A stretch of DNA of 32,749 nucleotides from Bacteroidota bacterium. GTDB lineage: Bacteria; Bacteroidota; Bacteroidia; UBA8524. The notes beneath the pieces are model-generated. The model was not told where the DNA came from and searched no databases. It saw only the letters and a program-made list of their open reading frames with translations. Location of the stretch: positions 17,810 through 50,558 of the forward strand of contig DQHT01000024.1 in the NCBI GenBank assembly GCA_003531115.1. The letters are read 5' to 3'. This document shows positions 1 to 9,400 of this stretch, piece after piece. The first letter of the stretch is position 1. The number at the start of each line of letters is the position of its first letter. A program made the translations under genes and the position numbers.

Positions 1-1064
1 ATATCAAGCTGGCGGCCTGCTTTTTTCCATGTTTCTATACCTCCTTCGAGATACCCTTTGATCTGGTCAAAGCCAACACGGGCCAGGCGGGTTACGGTTT
101 CTGCTTCCTTACCTTCCTCACAAACCAGCACCAAAGGAGCATGGATCGGAAGCAAAGTGCCGGCCCATATCGCGAACTGTCCGTTAAGCCCAATATTTAG
201 CGACTTCGGGATAAATCCGAGTTCAAACTCATCCGGAATACGGGTGTCCAAAACGGTAATTCCCTGATTTCTTAATTCATTAAAAGCCTCCAGCGACAAA
301 GCCTTATTGCCCTGCAGGGTCACGCTTTCTAAGCTGTCATAGCCCGACTTATTCAAACGGGCATCGTCAAAAAAGTAGTTGGGCGGAGGGGTGATCCCGT
401 CCGTAACCTGGCGAATAAATTCTTCCCGGCTCATGGGCTGCAAGGCATAATTCGTGGCCTTCTGGGCTCCAATGGTAGAGAAGGTTTCCGGTCCTAAATT
501 TTTTCCACAGGAAGATCCCGGTCCGTGCGCGGGGTAAAGGATGATCGAATCAGCCAGGGGCCTGATCTTGTTGTTCAATGAATCGTACATCATGGATGCC
601 AATTCCTCTTTTGTCATTTTTCCATCCAAAAGATCCGGACGGCCTACATCACCCACAAAAAGGGTATCACCGGAAAACAAACAATAGTCTTTCCCTTCTT
701 CATCCTTCAATAAATAACAGCTCGATTCAGGCGTATGACCCGGGGTGTGCAGCACTTCCAGGCTGATCTTACCCAGCTTCAATATTTCCCCGTCTTTGGC
801 TTCATGAATGGAATATAAGGTCGTGGCTCCCGGTCCATATACGATCTCAGCTCCGGTTTTTTTGGCCAGATCGAGATGACCCGACACAAAATCAGCATGA
901 AAATGGGTTTCGAGGATGTATTTGATCTTTACACCACGCGCCGCTGCCTTTTCCACATAGGCGTCCGTATCACGTAAAGGGTCAATGATGGCCGCCTCGC
1001 CATCCGATTCGATATAATAAGTGGCCTGCGCCAGACAATTCGTATAAAGTTGTTCAACCAACAT
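1..1064 (-). CDS. MBL-fold metallo-hydrolase with rhodanese domain (persulfide dioxygenase-like), 3' end cut off by window
   Basis: The frame is open from an ATG at 1064 to the left edge, giving 354 residues without a stop; the C-terminus lies outside the window. Residues 1 to about 240 form a metallo-beta-lactamase fold: the metal motif HFHADF is at residues 54-59, followed by a further His at 63, with a later HTPGHT motif. From about residue 265 a rhodanese domain follows (VLDTR, then a loop VCEEGKE carrying the expected active-site Cys, ending GGIETWKKAG). This layout is typical of bacterial ETHE1/BaeB-like proteins, which oxidise persulfides to sulfite and often carry a second rhodanese repeat; any such repeat would lie beyond the edge. 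The start overlaps the end of tsaB by 11 bases, suggesting co-translation in the rpmH operon. Family assignment is firm; the exact sulfur substrate is inferred. Confidence 0.9.
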   Translation of the reverse strand, partial: MLVEQLYTNCLAQATYYIESDGEAAIIDPLRDTDAYVEKAAARGVKIKYILETHFHADFVSGHLDLAKKTGAEIVYGPGATTLYSIHEAKDGEILKLGKISLEVLHTPGHTPESSCYLLKDEEGKDYCLFSGDTLFVGDVGRPDLLDGKMTKEELASMMYDSLNNKIRPLADSIILYPAHGPGSSCGKNLGPETFSTIGAQKATNYALQPMSREEFIRQVTDGITPPPNYFFDDARLNKSGYDSLESVTLQGNKALSLEAFNELRNQGITVLDTRIPDEFELGFIPKSLNIGLNGQFAIWAGTLLPIHAPLVLVCEEGKEAETVTRLARVGFDQIKGYLEGGIETWKKAGRQLD

Positions 1065-1731
1065 ACTTCTCCTTCTTATGGGTTAATAACTGAAATTCCT
1101 TGAGATAAACCGGTTCAAAATAGGCCAGATCCAGAAAATCCTCTGCCTCAAATTTACGAAAGCTCTCATTAAGCTGATAAGTTGCTGATGGAAAAATTCC
1201 CGCCACGATAGAAATGTCGGAACGTTCGGCTAATATCTCCTGCAATTTTTCGGCCCCATCTCCGATCAGGACCTTTTTCCCGGGAAATCCTTCCCAAGCT
1301 TTTGCTTCAACGATCAACGGCCGTATTGGCGAAACTTCGGCACCTGTTTTATCATAAACAGCCTGGTATACCTCCATTCTCCGGGCATCAATACAGGGAA
1401 TGATCCAGTCGCTCTCCTGATTCCCTTCCAAATAGTGTCTGGCCATGCAAGCCAGTCCCGATTGTCCAATAACCGGAATTCCATATCCATACGCCAAACC
1501 CTTAACCAATGAAACCCCGATCCGCAGTCCGGTATAGGATCCCGGTCCTGTATTCAGCGAAAGGGCATGCGGCTTACCTTGGCTTTCGATTAATGTTTCA
1601 CAATAGTTTGCCAGCAACTCTGCATGGCTGTTCATTTCTCTGATTTCGCGTACCTCGAGGCAATTACCATCCTCAAACATGGCCACCGAACATACACTTC
1701 CTGAACTTTCTATGGCTAAAATCCGACTCAT
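1054..1731 (-). CDS. tsaB: tRNA threonylcarbamoyladenosine biosynthesis protein TsaB
   Basis: A 225-residue protein of the ASKHA fold. It begins MSRILAIESSG and has the family signature NTGPGSYTGLRIG at about residues 59-71. TsaB is the non-catalytic partner of TsaD and, with TsaE, helps transfer the threonylcarbamoyl group to A37 of ANN-decoding tRNAs (t6A) in the cytoplasm. Length is normal for the family. The start ATG overlaps the stop of the upstream TauE/SafE gene as ATGA, and its own stop overlaps the start of the MBL/rhodanese gene, so the three are probably translationally coupled. No other t6A genes are in the window. The call rests on the clear N-terminal half; the C-terminal half is more variable, as is usual. 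Confidence 0.93.
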   Translation of the reverse strand: MSRILAIESSGSVCSVAMFEDGNCLEVREIREMNSHAELLANYCETLIESQGKPHALSLNTGPGSYTGLRIGVSLVKGLAYGYGIPVIGQSGLACMARHYLEGNQESDWIIPCIDARRMEVYQAVYDKTGAEVSPIRPLIVEAKAWEGFPGKKVLIGDGAEKLQEILAERSDISIVAGIFPSATYQLNESFRKFEAEDFLDLAYFEPVYLKEFQLLTHKKEKYVG

Positions 1732-2546
1732 GAAAACGTTTCCCAGAACATTTTAATCAATACCAGGATCACAAATATGGAAAAAATTACCTTGGCCGTT
1801 TTCGGGGCTAGAATATGGCCTGTTTTTACCCCTATCGGCACGGTAAGCAAAGTACCTATGATCATGGGAATGACAATGGGATAGAGGATAAATCCGAGAT
1901 GGCTGACTTCAAGACTTTGTTGAACCGGCTCCTGAAACATGTAATACAAGGCCGTGGGAAGAGCAAAAAACGGAACGACTCCGGCCGATACCGAAATGGC
2001 CTTTTTCATTTCCAGCTTCAGAATATTTACAAAGGCCGGGATCATGATCAGTCCGCCACCCAAGCCACTAAAAGCAGTAAAGATGCCTGTAACCGCTCCG
2101 ACAATGCCGAAATTTTTAAGGGGGATCTCAGCCTTCAGGTTGTCGGGCGCATTGCGGCTTGTCAGCATCCGAACAACAGCCGGAATGAGCAATGCAGCAA
2201 AAACCAGGTTAAAAATATCTTTCCGGTACCAATCGCCGATAGAAATGATCCAGGAACCGAGCAATACCGTAACAACTCCCGGAATCGCGGTATAGAGAAT
2301 AAATTTCGGGAAAAAGTTACCGGCTTTATACTGCCTCCAGGTATTGAAGGTTCCGGTAAAAATGATAACAGCCAGGGAGTTGGCAAGGATAAATTTTACT
2401 GTTTCCTGCTCGATCCCGTATTGTTTCAGAACGAGGTCTAAAATAGGAATAAAAATAATTCCTCCTCCTACACCCAGAATTCCGGAAAGAAAACCTCCGA
2501 AAGCACCGGCAAGTAAGAGAAGGAACAGATCAAAAAGTTCAGGCAT
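1728..2546 (-). CDS. TauE/SafE family membrane permease (sulfite exporter family)
   Basis: A hydrophobic protein of about 272 residues with some eight predicted membrane helices in two repeats. Each repeat starts with the family's glycine-rich signature: GILGVGGGI near the N-terminus and FSGLGGGLIMIPAF in the middle. TauE/SafE proteins (Pfam TauE) move sulfite, sulfoacetate or other organosulfur anions across the inner membrane. I chose the ATG at 2546 (MPELFDLF), which places the first helix directly after the start; a GTG at 2561 would add five residues. It lies 42 bases after the S41 peptidase gene and overlaps tsaB by four bases. The MBL/rhodanese gene two positions downstream could produce sulfite, so sulfite export is plausible, but the substrate is inferred. 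Confidence 0.88.
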   Translation of the reverse strand: MPELFDLFLLLLAGAFGGFLSGILGVGGGIIFIPILDLVLKQYGIEQETVKFILANSLAVIIFTGTFNTWRQYKAGNFFPKFILYTAIPGVVTVLLGSWIISIGDWYRKDIFNLVFAALLIPAVVRMLTSRNAPDNLKAEIPLKNFGIVGAVTGIFTAFSGLGGGLIMIPAFVNILKLEMKKAISVSAGVVPFFALPTALYYMFQEPVQQSLEVSHLGFILYPIVIPMIIGTLLTVPIGVKTGHILAPKTAKVIFSIFVILVLIKMFWETFS

Positions 2547-2588
2547 AGGGGAAATATACACTAGCCCAGCGACTTTTATGCCTAAGCT

Positions 2589-4250
2589 TTATTTGGAAAG
2601 CGATTTTTTCAATTTGGCAGGGTCATTCAGAATTTCTACAGCTTTCCTGATCTCATTGTCATGGGTAAAACCGATCTCAAACCTGCCTGACTGGTAATAA
2701 AAATGCCTGGCGATCTCTTCTTCCAGCAGTTTTTGGATCTCTTCGCGGTTTTTGAGCACATCGGCCTTTTTGTCATGGTTCAGCGCATCCAACATACTGG
2801 TATAATTCGACTCCAGGGCTTCAAAATAGCCTTCTTTTTTCGCCTTCTCCGCCATTTCACTCAGTTCCTTTTCGGTTTCTGTCTGGTAAGCGTAGTCTTT
2901 GTCCTTGATAAATTCCAAAAAGCCATTCCAATCCTCCTCGCTCATTACAAAATCACGGGCAGGAGAGATCGATTCGTGCTTACCACGGAATTCAACCGCA
3001 TAATCGAAGATGAGGTTTTTTCTGAGCAGGCTGATGGCAATATTGCTGTAATCTTTCGCTTCCATCGCAATATCAGGTTCAATACCTCCTCCGTCATATA
3101 CCGTACGGCCATTCCTGGTTTTAAACGCCTTTTTAAGCGAATCGGGTACAGACCCTACACTTCCATCCTCGTTGCGGTTCGAATAGTCTAACGCCTGGAT
3201 ACATCTTCCACTTGGCGTATAATATTTCTGTGTGGTGATTTTCAATTGGGTACCGTACTTCAATGGCCGGGTTGATTGTACCAGGCCTTTTCCAAATGTA
3301 CGCTGACCTAAAACCACACCGCGATCAAGGTCCTGAATGGTGCCGGAAACAATTTCAGAAGCTGATGCAGAACGGCCATTTGCCAGAACAACAAGCGGAA
3401 TTTCCAGATCGACAGGAGAATTCAGGGTTTTGTATTCCCTGTTCAGGTCACTAACTTTTCCTTTGGTGGATACAACCAGCTGATCCCTTTCTATAAAAAC
3501 ATTTACCACATTGATCGCCTCATGAAGAAGTCCTCCGGGATTGCCTCTCAGGTCTAATACCACACCTTTCAGCGATGTATTCTTTTTCAGTTCGATCAGG
3601 GCGTTTTTTACTTCGTCCCCGGCTCCACTGGTAAATCCGGATAAACGGATATAACCGGTATTCGAATTGATCATACCGTAATAAGGCACATTTTTAACAT
3701 GGATCTGTTCGCGAACAAGTTCCTTGTCCATTTCAACACCATGGCGACGTATTTTAACCTTCACCGGGGTATTGGGTGATCCTTTTAAAAGTTTACTTAC
3801 CTCATCGGTACGCATGCCTTTTAACGACTTCCCGTCAGCCTCGAGCAATTCATCGCCCGGACGCAGGTCGGCTTTTTGCGCGGGAGAGCCTTCGTACGGC
3901 TCGTTTATGATGACATAATCGCCTTTAATACTAATCACCGCCCCAATTCCTCCATATTGACCGGTGATCTGAAAGCGGTAGTCTTCCGTTTCTGCTTCAG
4001 AATAATAGCTGGTATAAGGATCGAGCGATTCCAACATGGCGTCGATACCCGTGCGCATCAACTTGCCCGGTTCGATATCGTCGACATAATAGGTATGGAC
4101 TTCTTTATAGATCCCCGTAAAAATGTCGAGGTTCTTCGAAATTTCGAAATACTCATCCACAAAGGATAAGGAGCCCAAAGCGGCACCTGTTATAGCTAAT
4201 CCGAGAAGCCATTTCCGGCCACGGGCAGTTATCTTTTTCATAAGCAACAT
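2589..4250 (-). CDS. S41 family C-terminal processing peptidase (CTP) with PDZ domain
   Basis: A 553-residue protein. An uncleaved signal or anchor helix (WLLGLAITGAALGSLSF, about residues 14-30) is followed by a PDZ domain at about 95-175 and the S41 protease core at about 190-360. The catalytic Ser is 296 in GRSASASEI, the Lys is 321 in FGKGLVQ and the supporting Gln is 325; the 25/29 spacing matches the Ser-Lys-Gln arrangement of CtpB and Prc. A charged, helical C-terminal extension runs from about 375. CTPs act in the periplasm on protein C-termini. An ATG at 4241 (MKKITARG) is an alternative start. The gene follows rnpA by 28 bases and precedes the TauE gene by about 40, consistent with one operon. 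The substrate is unknown. Confidence 0.95.
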   Translation of the reverse strand: MLLMKKITARGRKWLLGLAITGAALGSLSFVDEYFEISKNLDIFTGIYKEVHTYYVDDIEPGKLMRTGIDAMLESLDPYTSYYSEAETEDYRFQITGQYGGIGAVISIKGDYVIINEPYEGSPAQKADLRPGDELLEADGKSLKGMRTDEVSKLLKGSPNTPVKVKIRRHGVEMDKELVREQIHVKNVPYYGMINSNTGYIRLSGFTSGAGDEVKNALIELKKNTSLKGVVLDLRGNPGGLLHEAINVVNVFIERDQLVVSTKGKVSDLNREYKTLNSPVDLEIPLVVLANGRSASASEIVSGTIQDLDRGVVLGQRTFGKGLVQSTRPLKYGTQLKITTQKYYTPSGRCIQALDYSNRNEDGSVGSVPDSLKKAFKTRNGRTVYDGGGIEPDIAMEAKDYSNIAISLLRKNLIFDYAVEFRGKHESISPARDFVMSEEDWNGFLEFIKDKDYAYQTETEKELSEMAEKAKKEGYFEALESNYTSMLDALNHDKKADVLKNREEIQKLLEEEIARHFYYQSGRFEIGFTHDNEIRKAVEILNDPAKLKKSLSK

Positions 4251-4278
4251 TTAAAACATAACGATGGGAAAATACAGT

Positions 4279-4668
4279 CTAGTTTACCTGACCGACAAAT
4301 CTCTTTGCGATACTAAGAAAAATCCGTTCCACTTCTTGTTCTTCGATCTCTTTTTCTCCGACATACGAAATTGAAAGGTCCATCTTAACTGCTTTCGAAG
4401 TTAGATGCTCTTTGATGAGATGGGCGTTTTTTCGATAAACTTCGCGTAGAATTCTTTTAACGCGGTTGCGTTCATGCGCCTTGCGAAAGCGTCGCTTGGG
4501 TACGGCAAACAATACCCGAACCTGCATGACGCCTGCATCCTGGTGTTCAAGCCAGACCAGCTTAAGCGGATAAATAAAAATGGACCCGGTTTTTTCAGTA
4601 AACAGGCGTTGCACGGGCTTAATGCCCGACATCCGCTCCTTTTTACGGAAAAAGAACCTGCGGTCCAC
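4279..4668 (-). CDS. rnpA: ribonuclease P protein component
   Basis: A small basic protein of 129 residues. It carries the RNR signature KRRFRKAHERNRVKR at about residues 58-72, which binds the RNase P RNA. RnpA helps the ribozyme cut 5' leaders from pre-tRNAs. The start is a GTG at 4668: the stretch it adds before the first internal Met (residue 13) includes the conserved FxRKKER opening of the family, so the internal ATG at 4632 would be too short. It lies 32 bases downstream of rpmH, the usual bacterial order, and is followed 28 bases later by the S41 peptidase gene. Confidence 0.95.
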   Translation of the reverse strand: MDRRFFFRKKERMSGIKPVQRLFTEKTGSIFIYPLKLVWLEHQDAGVMQVRVLFAVPKRRFRKAHERNRVKRILREVYRKNAHLIKEHLTSKAVKMDLSISYVGEKEIEEQEVERIFLSIAKRFVGQVN

Positions 4669-4700
4669 GTATATAAAATTAACAAAAAGAAAGGGAACGA

Positions 4701-4859
4701 CTAACGCTTGTGGCGTCCTTCGCTGGAAACACTAAGTTTCTTTCTTCCTCTTGCTCTGCGTCTTGCCAACACTTTTCTACCGTTTGCAGAAGCCATACGC
4801 TCCCTGAAACCGTGTTTATTTCTTCTTTTTCTTTGAGAAGGCTGAAATGTTCTTTTCAT
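4701..4859 (-). CDS. rpmH: 50S ribosomal protein L34
   Basis: A 52-residue, very basic protein reading [20 protein letters not shown] and continuing with the [18 protein letters not shown] core of L34, ending in GRHKR. It starts at the ATG at 4859 and stops with TAG at 4701-4703. L34 is a late-assembling protein of the large subunit. The C-terminal tail beyond the conserved RKKLS is several residues longer than in E. coli, as is common in Bacteroidota. It heads the probable rpmH-rnpA-peptidase-TauE-tsaB-MBL operon and has a textbook promoter directly upstream. Confidence 0.97.
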   Translation of the reverse strand: MKRTFQPSQRKRRNKHGFRERMASANGRKVLARRRARGRKKLSVSSEGRHKR

Positions 4860-4885
4860 AACTTAGCCGAAATTTTTAAGGACTG

Positions 4886-4915
4886 CAAAGGTAGACGTTC
4901 CGAGGGAATTCACAA
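4886..4915 (-). promoter_or_regulatory. Bacteroidota-type promoter of the rpmH operon
   Basis: On the minus strand TTGTG (4911-4915) is followed after 19 bases by TACCTTTG (4886-4893). This is an exact fit to the -33/-7 consensus TTG-N19-TAnnTTTG used by the Bacteroidota primary sigma factor. It lies about 27 bases before the rpmH ATG, leaving a leader of roughly 20 bases. It is the strongest promoter match in the window and fits high expression of a ribosomal protein operon. Confidence 0.85.
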
Positions 4916-4962
4916 TAAGGGGATAAAATAATTTTCTAAATTATTCTTCCGTATTTTTGAAT

Positions 4963-6462
4963 ATGCCATTGCTACGACATTTATTTATTCTGCTTTTCAT
5001 TACTGGTCTGCATGTTTCGTCTGAGGCCCAAACTACCAGATCTTTTTCCCTTTATTCACCGGGAGATCAGGCAACAGTAGTCCTGGAAGGGAATAAAACT
5101 ACACTTTTTCCTTTTATATGGACAAGTGGAAAGGGGCCTCAAACCGCGGGTGTCAACTATGATTATTCGCTTATGTTTTTTAAAGACGGAGATACTACTT
5201 CGCCATTGGATAACATTACCAAAAATTGTTGTGCATCTTCCTTTGCCGACACAGTGCTTAATTTCACCGGAGAACAGTGGGATGGCTTTCTGAATGGCAT
5301 TTCTCTCCAACTTAAAGGCAGAGAACTGGCCATTGGAGATACCCTGGATATGCTCTGGAGGGTTAATCTTTCGGCAGTCAGCTTTGGTCCTGTCTATGAA
5401 TTCAGGCAATCGGATGCGGATTTTCGCGTTCGCTTTATTCGCGGACAATTTAGTGATGAATATGTTCCGGTAATCCATAAAACCCCTGCGAACTTTCAAC
5501 AACTGGTTATTGAAGGGAATCCCAATCAGCTTGTTTTCTTTTCATGGACTTCTGCATATTGTCCCTCCGGCTGTTCCGCAGCCTCCTATGACCTGCTTAT
5601 CGATACGGTTGATGGCGATTTTGAATATCCCTATCTGAGCTATTCGGTTCCGGCAAACGACAGTGCCCGGAATGTGAGTTATGCGGTTTTTAATCAATTA
5701 CTTATAGATACCAAAACACCCCACAGGGCATCCCATAAAGTTTATTGGAAGGTCCTCGTTTATGGGAACAACCAGGTGGTTTACAGCCAGAGTAAAGGGG
5801 AATTTACCCTTGTAAACGGACTGCTCAATAATGAGAACGAACCTTTCAGCCTGCTAAGTCCAACTACGAATGCTATGATCCATCTCAACGGATTGCCCAA
5901 TACTCCCCTTAATTTTTCATGGGAATCAACCTACACGCCCCTGGCTGCTCCTGATCGCTATGCGGTGGGATTTGACACGGCGGGAGCTTCGCCGAACTTT
6001 GGAAATCCGCTTTTTGAGTTTGTCCCGGCTAATGGCGGCACCGATACAACTTTACTTTTAACCTATGATCAACTTGACAAAAAATTGGATTCCTTGTATC
6101 CCGGATGGACACAGGCCAATATGATCTGGGGTGTAAAGGCAAGTATCAACGGCACCGATTATTACCAAAATGAACCCTTTGCGATCGAATTTAAATCCGG
6201 CGTATTAAACAGCCATTCAGCTGCCTCAGAAGCTGCCTTGAGCGTGTATCCGAATCCGGCTAATGACCATTTATTTCTGGAAGCCTCGGATCATTCCAGG
6301 AATATTATCCTGTATACCGTTCATGGGCAAATCGTTTACAAACACATTTTGATAGCTGGTGAAAGCTCAATTCCCTTGTCGGATCTGCCGGAAGGGATGT
6401 ATATCCTTGTTATGCAGGACGGAGAGCTGACTTTCAGTGAAAAAATCGTCATTCGTCGTTAA
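4963..6462 (+). CDS. secreted protein with SusE-like Ig modules and T9SS type A sorting domain
   Basis: About 499 residues from the ATG at 4963; an in-frame TTG at 4957 would add two. An N-terminal signal peptide (LFILLFITGLHVSSEAQ) is followed by three similar modules of about 120 residues. Each contains an F-x-W-x-S/T strand (PFIWTSG, FFSWTSAY, NFSWESTY) and an acidic YxLxxD/FDTAG strand, resembling the Ig-like SusE outer-membrane fold. The last 75 residues form a T9SS type A domain: VYPNPANDHLFLE, then a GQIVY turn and LPEGMYIL near the end. So the protein is probably exported by T9SS and attached to or released from the surface. SusE proteins are normally lipoproteins; here there is no lipobox. 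Ligand unknown. The stop overlaps the convergent gene by 14 bases. Confidence 0.85.
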   Translation: MPLLRHLFILLFITGLHVSSEAQTTRSFSLYSPGDQATVVLEGNKTTLFPFIWTSGKGPQTAGVNYDYSLMFFKDGDTTSPLDNITKNCCASSFADTVLNFTGEQWDGFLNGISLQLKGRELAIGDTLDMLWRVNLSAVSFGPVYEFRQSDADFRVRFIRGQFSDEYVPVIHKTPANFQQLVIEGNPNQLVFFSWTSAYCPSGCSAASYDLLIDTVDGDFEYPYLSYSVPANDSARNVSYAVFNQLLIDTKTPHRASHKVYWKVLVYGNNQVVYSQSKGEFTLVNGLLNNENEPFSLLSPTTNAMIHLNGLPNTPLNFSWESTYTPLAAPDRYAVGFDTAGASPNFGNPLFEFVPANGGTDTTLLLTYDQLDKKLDSLYPGWTQANMIWGVKASINGTDYYQNEPFAIEFKSGVLNSHSAASEAALSVYPNPANDHLFLEASDHSRNIILYTVHGQIVYKHILIAGESSIPLSDLPEGMYILVMQDGELTFSEKIVIRR

Positions 6463-9400
6463 GCGGCGAAGCTTTCACCAATACCAGGCGTTCCCGTTTA
6501 CTTTGGCCATCCGGGTTCGTCCAAACGATACAAATTATATACGGTCCGTTAGGTAAAGGTTGGCCGAGCGCATCATATCCTTCCCATTTAAGCGTGCCCG
6601 AACTCCCGCATGGCAGGTTATTGGTCCATTCACACACCTCTTGACCTCCGGGGTTGTAAACATTAATTGAAACATGACTTCCGGGATCCAGCTTGTCGTA
6701 AACCAGCAAGGCCAGGTCTTCGAAGCCATCTCCATCCGGTGAAAAGGTTGCGGAAACCAGTTTCCAGTACTTTTTTGGGGTAACGGATACTTCCCGGCTT
6801 TGCGAATTTTTCCTTCCCGGTGTCCCAAAATTCGAGCTGGCAGATGCCGAGGTCCAGTTATTTGCCGGGTCTGCTGTTATTTCGGGGTCGATACGCTCCA
6901 GACTTACCCCTTCCGTATTAAGAAGGATCTGGCTATGAAACTTTTCAGAATAGCGAAAAGAATCCGCAATAGTTCCGAATGAATCCAGAACCACAATCAC
7001 TCCCTCTGAATTCGGAAATGAAGGGAAGTTTTTCATTATCCTTACCCGGCCTTCATCATAAAAATTATACAGGGAATTCAGGCGATGATGGGCTTCAGTA
7101 AGCACAACATATGCTCCAGGCATCAACAAATAACCTTCAAAGGAAATGGTGTATTGCTCCTTTAAGCTACCATCAGCATTCAGGTTGCACAGTTTCATCC
7201 CCTTCAGGTCAATGGCCTCCGTCCCGGCATTAAAAAGTTCTACATAATCCGGATCATCCCCTATCGGGTCGGAAAGGATTTCATTGATACGCAGGGCTGA
7301 TACTGATTCGGGGAGCCGAAATTCCAATACCTGTTTGAGCATGCTTTCGCCATTGCAACCGCTTATCCCCGAAATTTCTATCCGATAGCCTTGCCCATCC
7401 TGCAAACTATCGCTCCATTCCAACATCCAGCTTCGAAAATCGTTGCCGGCCAGCTCCCAGTTTACAGGACTTCCCGAGGCGTCCATAATAGATATCTCGG
7501 GCTGTTCGGTTTGAATAGGGGAAGAAAAACGAATGCGCAAGTGCCGCTTCGATTCCGGATAAATTTCCTGAAGCTGTGGAATGATGGGCGCATTATCGAC
7601 CACAATAAAACTATGCACGCCAGGTTCTCCTCCATATACGGCTGAAGCCTGCCAATCACCAGGGTAACTGCAGGCACGCGTGCTATCCTGGCGCTGCAAA
7701 GTATAGCCCATGGCTTTCTGTGGCCAGCTTTGAAATTGGCTCTCAGAATAAGAAACGGCATCCAGAAGTACTCCATTCACGTTTTTCAAAGCCAGCTGCC
7801 CTGATTTGCTGTTTAAAACAGGCATAGCTTTAAGGGCCAAATAGGGAATGCCTGAAAAATAGGATGTATCGGTTTCTTTGCATAGAATCAGTGCCTCGGA
7901 TGGATAAAGAAGCCGGTTGCCCAGGAAGAACTCTTTTTCCCCATAGGTCAATGCTGTTCCTGCTAAACTCTGAGCCTTATCTCCCAGGTTGTATACTTCG
8001 ATGAACCCGGCTTGACCGGTATTCGGTTTGAAATGAATTTCGGTGAAGATCAGTTCATGCGGGGCCGGAATTTCCGGAATGGCATAACGAAAGGCCAGGG
8101 TCTCACTGCTTCTGTTGCCTTCACAGTCTTCCAGATGGCTCAAACTTACCTGGTATTCCATTCTGGCGTCATCCGGCAAAGGGGCAGGCAAATTCACCCG
8201 ATAATGAGCAGGGCTGAGAGTCCGAAGAACAAGGCTGTCGCTAAAAATGCAAAACCTTGCCTGAAGCGTATCTATGGCTTCATTCAACTGTACATCAATG
8301 CGCGAAGGCCCGATCAGTTCAAAACCCAGAACAAAAGGAGCGATGGTATCATAGATGCGCTGATCACTGCTGTTCACTTTTCCAGGGGTGCCGCCTGAAA
8401 GAGCCGGGCTCGAGGTAAAATTCTCTTCCTCCATAAGGCAGGGGTTCAGCGGGTCCTGTTTTTCAAGACTATACCCTCCGCTTCTTTTCAATACATCATC
8501 ATGCCATTGGTCTGTATAATTCAGCCATTCGAGGGTGTCGCCCTGCCGGTTCTGAAGCAATAATCGGTCGCCTGAATTGTTCAAAAAGCTGTTACTAAAC
8601 CCGAGTTCGAGGCAGTCGCCATAACTTGCCATTAAAGAACAATTCCCCGCCGCGGTGAGGATCAGAAACGCTCCCGGCTCAATTTCGAATTCGGGAAAAA
8701 CAAAAGAAGCGCTCAGGTCGGATAGTGTAAAATTCTTTAGTTGCCGCTTTTGTGTTCCTCCATTGTACAACTCAAGCCATTCCACTTCAGGCAATCCTGC
8801 CGGGGGCGAAGGGTCAGGAAAGAGTTCGGTGATCTGGATCTCCCGAAAATTATACGGTACAAAGTGAAGAGCCAGGGCAGTATCTGCCGAAGGGTTACCG
8901 GATGCATCCTCAAAGCCGCTCAAAGCAACCGGCAAGCCCGCATTTGATTTTATTTCACAGTACATTTCCCTCGTATTCAGCCAACTAAACGCGACATCTA
9001 AACCGTTGATATCCTTAAATCTCCCTTTCGTTGTATCCATTCCTTCCGACCACGTCAAAAGCCAATTCAGGCTATCTAAATCGTAAACAGAAACAAGGCC
9101 GGGAAGCAGGGTATCGATATCCGGATGGCCAAAATAGATGGCGTCCAGGAAAAATTTGCCGGCATTGGAAGAGGAATAACAGGCGCGAATACGCAATGTT
9201 TGGGGATGAATTTCCTTTAAACTGCCCTTGCCTTCCAATACCCAGGAGTTGGTATCGCCCTGTATTCCAAGATCCAGGGATATCGTTCCGGCAATTTGAC
9301 GCAGACGAATGGCAATTAAGTTGGATGATGAGGAGCCAAGCCGTTTATCTACGCCATCAATTACAACGCTATCCGACCCCTGGCTTCTGTAATACACGGA

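Noticed and set aside
1815..2441. Long plus-strand open frame of 208 codons
   Set aside because: It lies wholly opposite the TauE/SafE gene, which has clear family motifs; the translated product is low-complexity and matches nothing.
4701..4960. Possible replication origin near rpmH/rnpA
   Set aside because: rpmH and rnpA lie near dnaA in some bacteria, but no dnaA gene or cluster of DnaA boxes is seen here, and the gap is occupied by a promoter.
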